DNA of 64,000 nt, taken from Brevinema_A sp051647245 (lineage in GTDB: Bacteria; Spirochaetota; Brevinematia; Brevinematales; Brevinemataceae). Under the pieces are notes generated by a model that saw only the letters and a list, made by a program, of their open reading frames with translations, made no database searches and was not told the origin of the DNA. Both the position numbers and the translations under genes were made by a program. Positions 9,201 to 17,615 of the stretch are shown piece by piece; positions within the stretch are counted from its first letter, which is position 1, and each line of letters opens with the position of its first letter. The stretch spans positions 276,414-340,413 of the forward strand of contig JBOFDS010000012.1 in assembly GCA_051647245.1 (NCBI GenBank), written 5' to 3'.

Positions 9201-10593
9201 TACCCAAATACGCATCAACAGAAGCTGCCATATTTGGGATTGGAGCTGGTTTGATTGTTACATATCCCGTGTGAAAACCAAAAATAGCTCTCGTATTTCC
9301 GATATGGCCACCATTCATCGCAACATCAAATGCTGTCACACAAATCGCATTCTTACCTGGTACAGAATTGACCACAGCATTCCCTGAGAAGACAAGACCA
9401 GCCAAAACAAAACGAACATTATCAAGGTTCAATGTCCCATTAGGCATAGGATAGAATCCTTCTTTGAGACGCACAAAAAGATCTCCTTTCAAAGCGCCAA
9501 AATAGTGAGTTTTAAGATCTAATTTTAGTTTATATAGATTGTCATCGACAGGATCGATTTTTAATTCAAGTCCATTATTTGGGTGTTGGTGAGATTTTAA
9601 GGATGCATTTAAATACCACTGATCGGTCTGCCTAAGATCTAATTTAAAATTCCAATCGCCCGGAGCATAGGCATAGTCAAGCATTTCATATTCTTCAAAG
9701 TCTTTATATTCAATCTTGAATTTTTTATCAAGCGAAAATTGGAAGTCATCAGGCGCTGTGTCGACAGCAATTTTTTGGTTAGATCTATTGATGAAGTTTG
9801 GAATGACCCTATTACTTTCTACAGATAATTGCAAGGTTACTAATTGATCGACAATAGGGAGTCCAGCAAAATTCACATCAGTAAAATCAATAAACGCATC
9901 CCCTTCTAATTGACTAAAATTAGTGAAGGAGCCTCTCGTTTGGAAGCTACTTGACGCAATGAAAACACAATTACTCCAAACAGACTCAAGATGCAACTGT
10001 GCACCAAAGTCCAAACTATCATTTTTGAGCGCAATCTTTGTATTATTAATCGAAAGCATATTGCGGAACTCTGTTTTCATCTTCACAACAAACTCAATCG
10101 ATCGAATATCTACATCCATATCCATTCTTTCAATTTTGAATTCGAAATCAGATTGTTTGGTTAGAGGTTTTTGTCGACGAGATTGGATAGGTGTTTTTTT
10201 GCCAAATTCTTCCTCAAGAGCCATCCGATAAGCTTTAATATTACGGGTATGGCCAAAGACTTTGATCTTTTCAATACGAAGATCTCCGATAATTTGTTCG
10301 AATTCTTTCGTGAAGATTTTCCAAAAACGATAATAGAAATAAATCCCTTCCACAGAAAGAGATAACTGATCATCAACCACAATCTTCAAATCAGAAAGAC
10401 TGATAAAAACTAAAGGCATATTCGATACATTATCAAGAGTAACAGATTGTGCCAATAATTTTTTCGCAAGGAAACTCTCTAAATGATGCTTATTTAGAGC
10501 AATTGCGATGTTAATAATTCCTAGACAGACGATGTAAATAAAGAAGAAAGAGAAAAGAGTTTTAGACAAAAAGTCATTAATTTTTTTTCTCAC
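6295..10593 (-). CDS. tamB: Translocation and assembly module protein TamB
   Basis: A 1432-residue AsmA/TamB-type protein spanning the periplasm, related to inner-to-outer membrane phospholipid transport and outer-membrane assembly. One N-terminal membrane segment lies at about residues 12-33. The long middle is repetitive beta structure with short alternating hydrophobic strands. The last 350 residues fit the TamB C-terminal domain (DUF490), with 'GGALQFSQEYGDPFPTINLQT' style repeats, and the protein ends in tryptophan. The start is GTG at 10593 with no strong ribosome site, suggesting translational coupling to the TPR gene 24 bases upstream. The TamB-BamA pair is common where no separate TamA exists. 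Confidence 0.9.
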   Translation of the reverse strand: MRKKINDFLSKTLFSFFFIYIVCLGIINIAIALNKHHLESFLAKKLLAQSVTLDNVSNMPLVFISLSDLKIVVDDQLSLSVEGIYFYYRFWKIFTKEFEQIIGDLRIEKIKVFGHTRNIKAYRMALEEEFGKKTPIQSRRQKPLTKQSDFEFKIERMDMDVDIRSIEFVVKMKTEFRNMLSINNTKIALKNDSLDFGAQLHLESVWSNCVFIASSSFQTRGSFTNFSQLEGDAFIDFTDVNFAGLPIVDQLVTLQLSVESNRVIPNFINRSNQKIAVDTAPDDFQFSLDKKFKIEYKDFEEYEMLDYAYAPGDWNFKLDLRQTDQWYLNASLKSHQHPNNGLELKIDPVDDNLYKLKLDLKTHYFGALKGDLFVRLKEGFYPMPNGTLNLDNVRFVLAGLVFSGNAVVNSVPGKNAICVTAFDVAMNGGHIGNTRAIFGFHTGYVTIKPAPIPNMAASVDAYLGKYIDVQIKALDVDGDFVYKNVKLPFFGLPTSRYIGDISITKDNADSPVQFNASVEGFLDGEKQIETELYGTDGIISIPHFRFISQDLTLNGDVRINSQRSNTIVQVDAFAQLHQNDPLPIDVRVNVQKKNALVDGIIDDIVQFKTESDPSGTSFSIDFEDYVLSKLGLAGKLDGGVDIEFDEEGWKNFSVKNAAWKLDDQAFRLSFDSERVSNLLEITNLQLGLNSELLKGEGYLNVSGNSAFAGAFNFHRGGSLSFATGSYTWKFKTDIYNYYIPDIRKIPFVKEIDIPEQFVSSVLMDLNLDVKGTWGNPQIQSRLALRSTGAAPYFQLVIPELVKKDQSLILTNLRLRTDLLNLDSDLAMDFGNEHLEANLSGAFAVQEFAKSRYSLSFYSSNDVQALQYQLSNLYIVSKKPMTLSGRVINSKDQYLLLSDHPRYGIAGSYIKNNRMWDIVFKSDSIEARSGGRFVRNNDVLANFTSKIALDKMSFSGDIRRVKGTVGVYSTIEGSLDNPRIDGKISSSNLSLQLASLKNRISIEDVVDIPISNNIVSFPDIKIEAGKENPFYLDGFLEFRDRGISEANLNLYSKKLLPNSKDSSLNWNVRFPYLNIRGKTLIDRFSLVGAGDGLTLETYITAENMNIGLELADSFANIGRSDEDIPAINPVAAMLSSLNLNVHVNVQQGFRFFNQLFDLTFEKNAGVVSLQGNIVDNTVVVSGNMDITKGKVNYLNTDLKVEGGALQFSQEYGDPFPTINLQTVTTKYSSRNEQVDIYVNFQGKLPNIELSSISSNPPLPNSQLLNILSGGTTDRATTRDNTAQSTGQVLASGVEVAENLLFTTPLSQRIQRLLPFIDMIEIKTDFLGNITRVLSDGGEVSGLSVLHGTEVSIAQFIPNLPNVQLRYDLRLESLDNTSVNSSTDLVQVHKAGVELAYPVNHWRLGLRPGIAGKVGDPKEQVPEFLVEGSAKFRW

Positions 10594-10617
10594 GATACGA
10601 TACCGTTAGCCACATTC

Positions 10618-12417
10618 CTATTTTGGTTTTTGGTAAGTTTTACCTATTTTTTGATAATATATTTCTAAATGTTCAAAGATTTCTTTGAGTTGATCTTCGG
10701 ATTCACGCCCCTCTGCGATCTTCTTTTCAATACGCTCAAACACATCCCCAGCCTTGTCAAGCTCATCGCGTTGCATATACACCCATGCCAAAGTATCCAT
10801 ATAAGCAATATTATCATCTTGATCGACAGCCTCTTCCGCATAAGCAAGAGCCTTATCAAGATTGATTTGTCTCTCTGCATAAATATAAGCAAGATGATTG
10901 AGTGTTGTCACATCAGCAGGGTGGCTTTTATAAGAATTTAATAAAATCTCTTCGGCTCTTTCAAAATCCTCTAACTCTACATAGATAGCTGCTGCCATAT
11001 TATTTAGTACCAAATTAGAATCCGTAATCGCAAGAATATTTTCGATATATTCCACGGCTTTTGTATAATCTTTTTTGGAGTAATAAAGATAAGAATAGAA
11101 AACATCACTATTAATAGTCATTTTTGGGAGGAGGGCTTCGGCCTTATCAAACTGTTTCAAAATAATATAAATATCAAAAATCTGTGCATAAGTAGGAAGA
11201 GGATTTTCCATTTTTTTGACAGCCTTTTCAAAATGAAGCAAGGCATCCTTATATTCTCTCAATCCTAAAGACACTTCCCCTGAAATTAGCGCAAATGCCT
11301 CTTGTTGGGTATGGGGAATTTTTTTTGGGTTGATTGTGGAGAGAATCTTACGTGCTTGATCAAACTTTTTTTGTTTCACAAGATCTGTAGCCATCATGAT
11401 TTGTGCATCAATTTTTTGATCTTGATATTTTTGGATACGGTCTAGTAACTCAATCTTGAAACCATAAAACACTTGAGGCAATTCACCCGCAAGAAAAATA
11501 TCCTCATCTAAGAACGTAAGCGCCTTCTGAGTCTGCCCCAAACGAGAAAAAGCAAGTGCCTTAGAATAAGGTGGGAGATCTTCAAAACGCTGAGAAAGTA
11601 AAAGATTCATGAGAGATAAAGAGTCTGGAGTGTTGTGGAGGTAGAGTACACCAACATAAGCATCAAAAAGCTCTGCAGAGAGTGTTGGTATAGGAATCTG
11701 CTGGAAGTAAGAAATCGCTTGTTCAAATTTATCATCATGAGCATAAGCCATCGCAAGCTTCACCACAAGCTCAATATTAACAGAAAGCTCCATGGCTTTT
11801 TCATAATATTCTATGGCTTGAGTGTAGTTGGCATTCTCAAAACTCATATCACCAACATTATGTCGGCTTTGAAAAATAAATTGTTCAGCACCATTTTCTG
11901 TGATTTCTTTTTTGGCAACTTTCTTAAAATATGGACAAGCATAAGCAGCATTAGATTCTTGAATAAAATGATTTCCTAAAAAATAGTTCGCCCAAAGGTG
12001 ATAAGGATTTTTTTCTGTAGATAAAAAACTCATAGCAAGTGCAAAATTCATGTCTCCCATTCCCCAAGCAATACGAATAGCATTTTTTTGGATAGCTTCG
12101 GATTCTGGATACATATCCCAAATTTTGGCGATATTCTCACGGATTCCTCCATAAGAACGTTGAATAGTTTCGTTTTCGTTTTTTGCAGCAAGATCACTCA
12201 AATAATCAAAGTAAACTTCTGTCAAAATACTGAGAACGTATTCATTCGTTACACCCTCAAGATACAAAGACTCTAACAAAAATCGAGAACGAGCAAGATC
12301 ACCACGATAACGAAGATCAATTGCTCTCGAGTAACGGTCTTCGATTTCGTTTTTTTGAAGGGAGTACATAGGTGTCGCCAATATCAAAAAGGCACATAAG
12401 CTATATAAATATTTCAT
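10618..12417 (-). CDS. Exported tetratricopeptide-repeat protein
   Basis: A 599-residue protein with a signal peptide (about residues 1-19) and many TPR units, clearest around residues 180-245, 340-420 and 465-560 (for example 'YTQAIEYYEKAMELSVN'). TPR arrays are protein-binding scaffolds; the partner is unknown. AAGGA stands seven bases before the ATG. It sits between the SMC-like ATPase and tamB-bamA on one strand, so a role in envelope assembly is plausible but inferred. Confidence 0.8.
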   Translation of the reverse strand: MKYLYSLCAFLILATPMYSLQKNEIEDRYSRAIDLRYRGDLARSRFLLESLYLEGVTNEYVLSILTEVYFDYLSDLAAKNENETIQRSYGGIRENIAKIWDMYPESEAIQKNAIRIAWGMGDMNFALAMSFLSTEKNPYHLWANYFLGNHFIQESNAAYACPYFKKVAKKEITENGAEQFIFQSRHNVGDMSFENANYTQAIEYYEKAMELSVNIELVVKLAMAYAHDDKFEQAISYFQQIPIPTLSAELFDAYVGVLYLHNTPDSLSLMNLLLSQRFEDLPPYSKALAFSRLGQTQKALTFLDEDIFLAGELPQVFYGFKIELLDRIQKYQDQKIDAQIMMATDLVKQKKFDQARKILSTINPKKIPHTQQEAFALISGEVSLGLREYKDALLHFEKAVKKMENPLPTYAQIFDIYIILKQFDKAEALLPKMTINSDVFYSYLYYSKKDYTKAVEYIENILAITDSNLVLNNMAAAIYVELEDFERAEEILLNSYKSHPADVTTLNHLAYIYAERQINLDKALAYAEEAVDQDDNIAYMDTLAWVYMQRDELDKAGDVFERIEKKIAEGRESEDQLKEIFEHLEIYYQKIGKTYQKPK

Positions 12418-12453
12418 AAAAATTCCTTAGCACAAGGCTTCATTATTAATTTT

Positions 12454-14583
12454 TTATCTTTTATTCAAGTTCACAAGAGTCATTTCTGACCCAAAAAGAT
12501 CAACAAATTGATCAAAAAAGGCTCTATCATCCGTCATAGTGTAAATTATCTGCCACCCCTCATGAGCAAAGGCGTTGAGAAGCTCCAAGAAAGACCTCTT
12601 ACGTAGTGTATCAAAAGATACCAAAGGATCATCTAATAGAATCACGCCTCTATGGTGACCGAGAATGGTTTTAGCAACCACCAATCTCAGCATCAACCAA
12701 AACTGAGCAATTGTTGTTGAGCTGAGCGACTCTAGTGGGAAACGTTCGCCTTGACCTGTAACAGCAAAGAGTCGGATTTTTTCATTTGGTTCAAATTCTG
12801 CTAGAAAATGGCTATATTGCCCACCATAGATGACTTGAACGAGATGTTTCATAAAAGGAGAATTCAAAGCTTTGTGCAATAGATGATCTCTTGTATGTTC
12901 AAAACGATTATGGATCGTTACTAATTTATCAGCTGAATAGACATCTTGATTGACTTCATCGCAAAGCATATCAACTAAATTTAATAAATCTTCATAGCTT
13001 GTGAGGTGTGTTTTGAAAGAAATTTTTTCAACTTCAGGATAGAAGTGATAGACAGCTTGCATATTTGGGTTATTTTTGAGATTATTAATAAGAGGGACAA
13101 TTTGCTTTTCAAGAGAATTTCTAGCACGCTGATATTCTTGTGAACTTTTATTTTTTCGGGCTACAAGACCATTTTTATCATCAATTAATGTCTTTAATTC
13201 TGTGTAATCATGATCTAAAACTGTTGAGCCTAATTTTCGTTCTAGATCTTTTGTTTTTTGATAAATCACATCAGGTTGGTCTGTTCCAAGTTGTGTATAA
13301 ACCTGATCTGCAAGGATCTGGATTTCCTGTGCAAAACGTCTAAAAGAAGCTGCTTCTTGCACGCGAATATCTTTTTGAAGCTTGAGTGTACGGAGTTCCT
13401 TTCTAAGATCACGAGATTCTTTTTGGATTTCATCGTATTCTGTTTGAAATTTTTCGAGTTGACGTTCTCTTGTTTCAAGCTTGTGTTTAGCACGGCCTAC
13501 AAGATAATCTTGAATGAAAGATTTTCTATCCTTATCAGTAAAAACCTGAACAGCAAGAGCCTTGATCCAAGCCGTAAAAAGCAACACAGCTCCCAATCCA
13601 AAAGAGAACAAACCTAAGATTTTTTCTTGATTCATAGGAGCGGTACGCATTTTGAAAGAAATAGACAATCCAAGAGCAATAAGCGCCGTCCCCAATAAAA
13701 ATGACAAAATATTAGAAAAAGTCGTGCTGCCAGACACCCCAAAAGGATTCTCCAGCATATTTTCTTCAGCTTCTTTAAGATCAATAATTTCAGATTTTGC
13801 AGAAGAAATCTCATCTTCTAGGGAGAAACTTCTATCTTCTAGCTTTACAAGGCTTTGTTCTTTATACTGAACAAGGTCTTGTTCTTTTTTTACTTCTTCA
13901 TATTGACGTTTTAATTGCTCGTATTGCTCAAACATTTCTACATATTTTCGCCCTAAAGCAATCTGTTCCACCACAAAATAAGCTTCATCTTTAGATTGGA
14001 TACGAGTTTCTTGTCTATCGATAGATCCAAGAAATTGATTTGCGGAATTGAGCGTTTGTTCCTGAGCATCAATCAACTCAAGCATAGGCAAGGACTGCTC
14101 CAAAGAATGTTGAAGAGCCATAAGATCTGTTTGCAAACGCTTCAACCAAGCATTCTTGCCCACAACACCCATGGAGTCTAAAAAGTTTTTCTGTAATTTT
14201 TGAGAAAGAAAATCCTTGCCATACAAAATAGACTGAATCTCATCATCCCAAAACACATCTAAATTGGCATATTCTGTATTTTTTGATTTGAAAGCAATGT
14301 CGGATTCTTGTATAAAGAGAAGATTTTTCATACGCTCCGGATCAAGTCCACCAGGAACACGTTCTACGTTCATATTGACATGAGCAGCTTGTTGTAATTC
14401 ATCAGACCAAACTTCGCCAAAGCTGTTTTTGTTTGGTTTTTCAAAGAGACCACGCGAAATCCAATTAATAAGACAAGTCTTCCCTCGTCCATTATCCCCA
14501 ACAATCACTGTTACAGGCTTAAATGCAATGTCCATATCAACAAGTGGCCCACTTTTTCTCACAATCAATCGATTAATTCTCAC
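12454..14583 (-). CDS. Membrane-anchored SMC/Rad50-like AAA ATPase (YhaN-like)
   Basis: A 709-residue ATPase with the layout of RecF/SMC family proteins. Walker A is GDNGRGKT at residues 29-36. Long coiled coils follow (about 180-275 and 365-520), interrupted by two membrane segments at about 288-345. The C-terminal part carries the ABC-type signature region 'PLESLSSTTIAQFWLMLRL' and Walker B 'GVILLDDPLVSFD'. YhaN-type proteins have this shape, but the function is not known. Start is GTG at 14583 with GAGG eight bases upstream. It is the first gene of the run leading to bamA. Two hydrophobic helices in the middle of the coiled coil would put the ATPase heads on the cytoplasmic face. Confidence 0.75.
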   Translation of the reverse strand: MRINRLIVRKSGPLVDMDIAFKPVTVIVGDNGRGKTCLINWISRGLFEKPNKNSFGEVWSDELQQAAHVNMNVERVPGGLDPERMKNLLFIQESDIAFKSKNTEYANLDVFWDDEIQSILYGKDFLSQKLQKNFLDSMGVVGKNAWLKRLQTDLMALQHSLEQSLPMLELIDAQEQTLNSANQFLGSIDRQETRIQSKDEAYFVVEQIALGRKYVEMFEQYEQLKRQYEEVKKEQDLVQYKEQSLVKLEDRSFSLEDEISSAKSEIIDLKEAEENMLENPFGVSGSTTFSNILSFLLGTALIALGLSISFKMRTAPMNQEKILGLFSFGLGAVLLFTAWIKALAVQVFTDKDRKSFIQDYLVGRAKHKLETRERQLEKFQTEYDEIQKESRDLRKELRTLKLQKDIRVQEAASFRRFAQEIQILADQVYTQLGTDQPDVIYQKTKDLERKLGSTVLDHDYTELKTLIDDKNGLVARKNKSSQEYQRARNSLEKQIVPLINNLKNNPNMQAVYHFYPEVEKISFKTHLTSYEDLLNLVDMLCDEVNQDVYSADKLVTIHNRFEHTRDHLLHKALNSPFMKHLVQVIYGGQYSHFLAEFEPNEKIRLFAVTGQGERFPLESLSSTTIAQFWLMLRLVVAKTILGHHRGVILLDDPLVSFDTLRKRSFLELLNAFAHEGWQIIYTMTDDRAFFDQFVDLFGSEMTLVNLNKR

Positions 14584-14678
14584 GATCTCTGCCTCATTTC
14601 TAAAATGATTTGAATTCTTTTGATGTTTTACATTTTAAAAAGAACCCTATCTTTATTTTCGGCATTTTTTAAATTTTT

Positions 14679-14695
14679 TTCAGTTTAAGACTGAA
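14679..14695. other. Small hairpin in the divergent ATPase/glgP intergenic region
   Basis: TTCAGT (14679-14684) and ACTGAA (14690-14695) pair around a five-base loop. The 223-base region between the two divergent genes is otherwise AT-rich and shows no clear promoter pair to me. Confidence 0.3.
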
Positions 14696-14806
14696 TTTTA
14701 TTAGTTATTTATAGAAAAAGTTTATATTTATAAAGAAAAGAGTTGATTTTTCGGCTTGGATTTTGTAGTTTTGGAATAATAGCACTTTTAATTTGAGGAG
14801 AAAACT

Positions 14807-17266
14807 ATGAGTATGCAATTTGATAAAGAAAGTCTACGAAGAATTGTTATTGATAATATTAAAGAAAATACTGGAAAAAATCCGCAAGAAGCTTCTTTGG
14901 AAGAAATCTATCGTGCCATTAGCGGTGCTATGATGGTTTACATCACCGATTCATGGGTTGACACAAAAAGAGCCTCTCAAGAATCTCATCAAAAAGAAGT
15001 CGCATATATTTCTGCTGAATTTTTAATGGGAAGATCTCTCGGAAATAACCTCATCAACTTTGGTATCAACGAAACTATCACAGAGCTTTTGGAAGAATTC
15101 GGCTTGGATATGAATCTTATCGAAAAACAAGAACCAGACCCAGGTCTTGGAAATGGTGGTCTTGGCAGACTTGCAGCTTGTTTTTTAGATTCTATGGCAA
15201 CACTCAAAATCATAGGACAAGGATACGGAATCAGGTATAAGTATGGTATGTTCGCACAAAAAATCGAAAACGGTTACCAAATCGAAAAGCCCGACTCATG
15301 GTCTGAAGAAATGGACCCTTGGGAGATCCGACGTGACAACGCATCCGTAATGGTTAAATTTGGTGGCTATGTGGATAATTTTATTGGGGAGACTGGTCGT
15401 GTGGAATTTCGTCTTGAAGATGCCGAAACCGTAATTGCCGTACCTTATGATATGCCTATCGTTGGTTTCAAAAATAAACACATAAACACTCTTCGCCTCT
15501 GGAAAGCAAAAGCTCCAGAACCATTTGATATTGTTGCATTCAATCAAGGTGATTATCAAAAAGCCGTCGCAAATCAAAATGCTGCAGATAATATTTCTCG
15601 TGTCCTCTATCCAAATGATAACTCATTAAGTGGAAAAGAATTGCGTCTAAGACAAGAATATTTTTTGTGTTCTGCGACCATGCAGGACATTATTAATAAG
15701 TTTGTTTATCAATATGGTGAAGATTCTTGGCACTTGCTTCCAGAAAAGTTTGCTGTACAACTAAATGACACTCACCCCGTTGTTGCAATTCCCGAATTAA
15801 TGCGTATTTTGCTTGATGAAAAACACATCGACTGGTGCGCGGCATGGGAAATGTGTACGCGTATCTTCAATTATACCAACCATACAGTACTCACCGAAGC
15901 TCTCGAAACATGGAATATTGATATGTTCCGTACTCTTTTACCACGCATTTACCAAATCATCGAAGAAATAAATCGCCGATTTTTGCGTGATATTCATGAA
16001 AAATATCCCGAAGCTCCTGAATTGGCAGATTCTTTGTCAATCTTATCTCATGGCGTGGTTCATATGGCTCATTTGGCTATTATTGGATCACAAAAAATCA
16101 ATGGCGTCGCTCAACTGCATACGGAAATCATCAAATCTGATACCTTGAAAGATTGGTATTTAATCTACCCAGAAAAATTCACAAATAAAACAAATGGCAT
16201 CACACCCCGTAGATGGCTCATCAAATCAAACCCTCTCCTCACCTCCGCAATTAATAAAAAAATTGGGGATTCTTGGCAACACAATCTAGATGATCTAAAA
16301 AAACTTTTGGCTTTTGAAGATGATGAGGAATTTTTGAATGAATTACTTGACATTAAAGACGAAAATAAAATAGATCTTACAGCCTATATCAAGGAATGGA
16401 CAGGAATAGATATTGACCATAATTCTATCTTCGATGTGCAAGTAAAACGCCTTCATGAGTATAAACGACAACTCCTAAATGTTTTACATATTATTTATCT
16501 TTATCAAGAAATCCAGCTCAACCCTAATCTTGATATCCACCCAAGAACATTTATCTTCGCAGCAAAAGCAGCCTCGGGATATCGTATGGCAAAATTAATT
16601 ATCAAGCTCATCAATAACGTAGCAAATGTAGTCAACAACAATCCTTACACCAATAAAAAACTCAAAGTAGTATTCATACCAAATTATCAAGTCTCGATTG
16701 CTGAGCACATCTTCCCTGCTGCGGACGTCAGTGAACAAATTTCCACCGCTGGTAAAGAAGCATCCGGAACAGGAAATATGAAATTTATGGCAAACGGCGC
16801 TATCACACTAGGTACTCTTGACGGTGCTAATATTGAAATCCTTGAAGAAGTCGGAGATGATAATTGTGTGATATTTGGTGCAACAGCCGATGAAATAAAA
16901 GAACTAGATGAATCAGGCACATATCACGCGATAGACTACTATCAACGAGATCCTCAATTAAGAAAAGTTTTGGATAGTTTGATTGATCAAAGTTTCACCT
17001 TTGGAGAGAATCCTTATCTTTTTCAAGAAATTTTTGATTCGTTAATCCATGGAATAGAAGGAAATCATGCCGATCGGTATTATTTATTAAAAGATTTTGA
17101 ATCCTATATCAAAGCACAAAAAGAAATAGACAAGCTCTATCGTGATAGAAAAAAATGGGCAAAAATCATGCTGCATAACATTGCAAAATGTGGTAAGTTT
17201 TCATCTGACAGAACCATTAAAGAATACGCTGAAGAAATTTGGGGTGTGGAAGCTCTCCATGAATAA
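14807..17266 (+). CDS. glgP: Glycogen/starch/alpha-glucan phosphorylase
   Basis: An 819-residue phosphorylase releasing glucose-1-phosphate from alpha-1,4-glucans. The family signatures are clear: 'PDPGLGNGGLGRLAACFLDS' near residue 105, 'GNGITPRRW'-like 'TNGITPRRWL' near 463, and the pyridoxal-phosphate lysine K659 in 'GTGNMKFMANGAIT'. Length is typical. GAGGAG stands seven bases before the ATG. It is a single gene with its own terminator. No glycogen synthase or branching enzyme is in the window, so the substrate could be stored glycogen or imported maltodextrin. Confidence 0.96.
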   Translation: MSMQFDKESLRRIVIDNIKENTGKNPQEASLEEIYRAISGAMMVYITDSWVDTKRASQESHQKEVAYISAEFLMGRSLGNNLINFGINETITELLEEFGLDMNLIEKQEPDPGLGNGGLGRLAACFLDSMATLKIIGQGYGIRYKYGMFAQKIENGYQIEKPDSWSEEMDPWEIRRDNASVMVKFGGYVDNFIGETGRVEFRLEDAETVIAVPYDMPIVGFKNKHINTLRLWKAKAPEPFDIVAFNQGDYQKAVANQNAADNISRVLYPNDNSLSGKELRLRQEYFLCSATMQDIINKFVYQYGEDSWHLLPEKFAVQLNDTHPVVAIPELMRILLDEKHIDWCAAWEMCTRIFNYTNHTVLTEALETWNIDMFRTLLPRIYQIIEEINRRFLRDIHEKYPEAPELADSLSILSHGVVHMAHLAIIGSQKINGVAQLHTEIIKSDTLKDWYLIYPEKFTNKTNGITPRRWLIKSNPLLTSAINKKIGDSWQHNLDDLKKLLAFEDDEEFLNELLDIKDENKIDLTAYIKEWTGIDIDHNSIFDVQVKRLHEYKRQLLNVLHIIYLYQEIQLNPNLDIHPRTFIFAAKAASGYRMAKLIIKLINNVANVVNNNPYTNKKLKVVFIPNYQVSIAEHIFPAADVSEQISTAGKEASGTGNMKFMANGAITLGTLDGANIEILEEVGDDNCVIFGATADEIKELDESGTYHAIDYYQRDPQLRKVLDSLIDQSFTFGENPYLFQEIFDSLIHGIEGNHADRYYLLKDFESYIKAQKEIDKLYRDRKKWAKIMLHNIAKCGKFSSDRTIKEYAEEIWGVEALHE

Positions 17267-17269
17267 ACA

Positions 17270-17296
17270 AAAAACACCCTCTTGTAGGGTGTTTTT
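17270..17296. terminator. Bidirectional terminator between glgP and the small lipoprotein gene
   Basis: AAAAACACCCT (17270-17280) pairs with AGGGTGTTTTT (17286-17296) around a five-base loop. Confidence 0.85.
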
Positions 17297-17305
17297 AGAT
17301 TTGAA

Positions 17306-17596
17306 TTATTGTTGAGGATTGTTGATATATTGAAGTTTAAGATCATAAAAATCAGACAAAAATTCGGATTTTTCTTGTACAGAAAGTCCTTCTACCATCA
17401 CATCAATCTCAGCTTCTTTTTCGGATAAACGTTCATAAATATCGTAAATAAACTCCGTTGGTGCGTCGTCTCCCATTTGTGCTGTTTCTTGAAGGAGAGC
17501 TTCGTATTCTTTGAGCCAAGTTTTTGTAGACATTTTTGGAGTACCACAAGCAGCTATAAAGAAAAATACTCCCAATAATAATGTTATCTTTTGCAT
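17306..17596 (-). CDS. Small putative lipoprotein
   Basis: A 96-residue protein with a signal sequence and lipobox (IAAC, cysteine at residue 17), then an acidic helical mature part. No family recognised. The ATG at 17596 has AGGAAG upstream at good spacing and puts the signal sequence at the very N-terminus; an upstream in-frame start at 17635 would add 13 residues and run into rarA. It lies 19 bases after rarA on the same strand. Confidence 0.75.
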   Translation of the reverse strand: MQKITLLLGVFFFIAACGTPKMSTKTWLKEYEALLQETAQMGDDAPTEFIYDIYERLSEKEAEIDVMVEGLSVQEKSEFLSDFYDLKLQYINNPQQ

Positions 17597-17615
17597 ATTA
17601 TCTTCCTTAAATACA

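Noticed and set aside
8860..9387. 175-codon open frame antisense to tamB
   Set aside because: Same reasons: inside a clear long gene, no ribosome site, cysteine-rich random composition.
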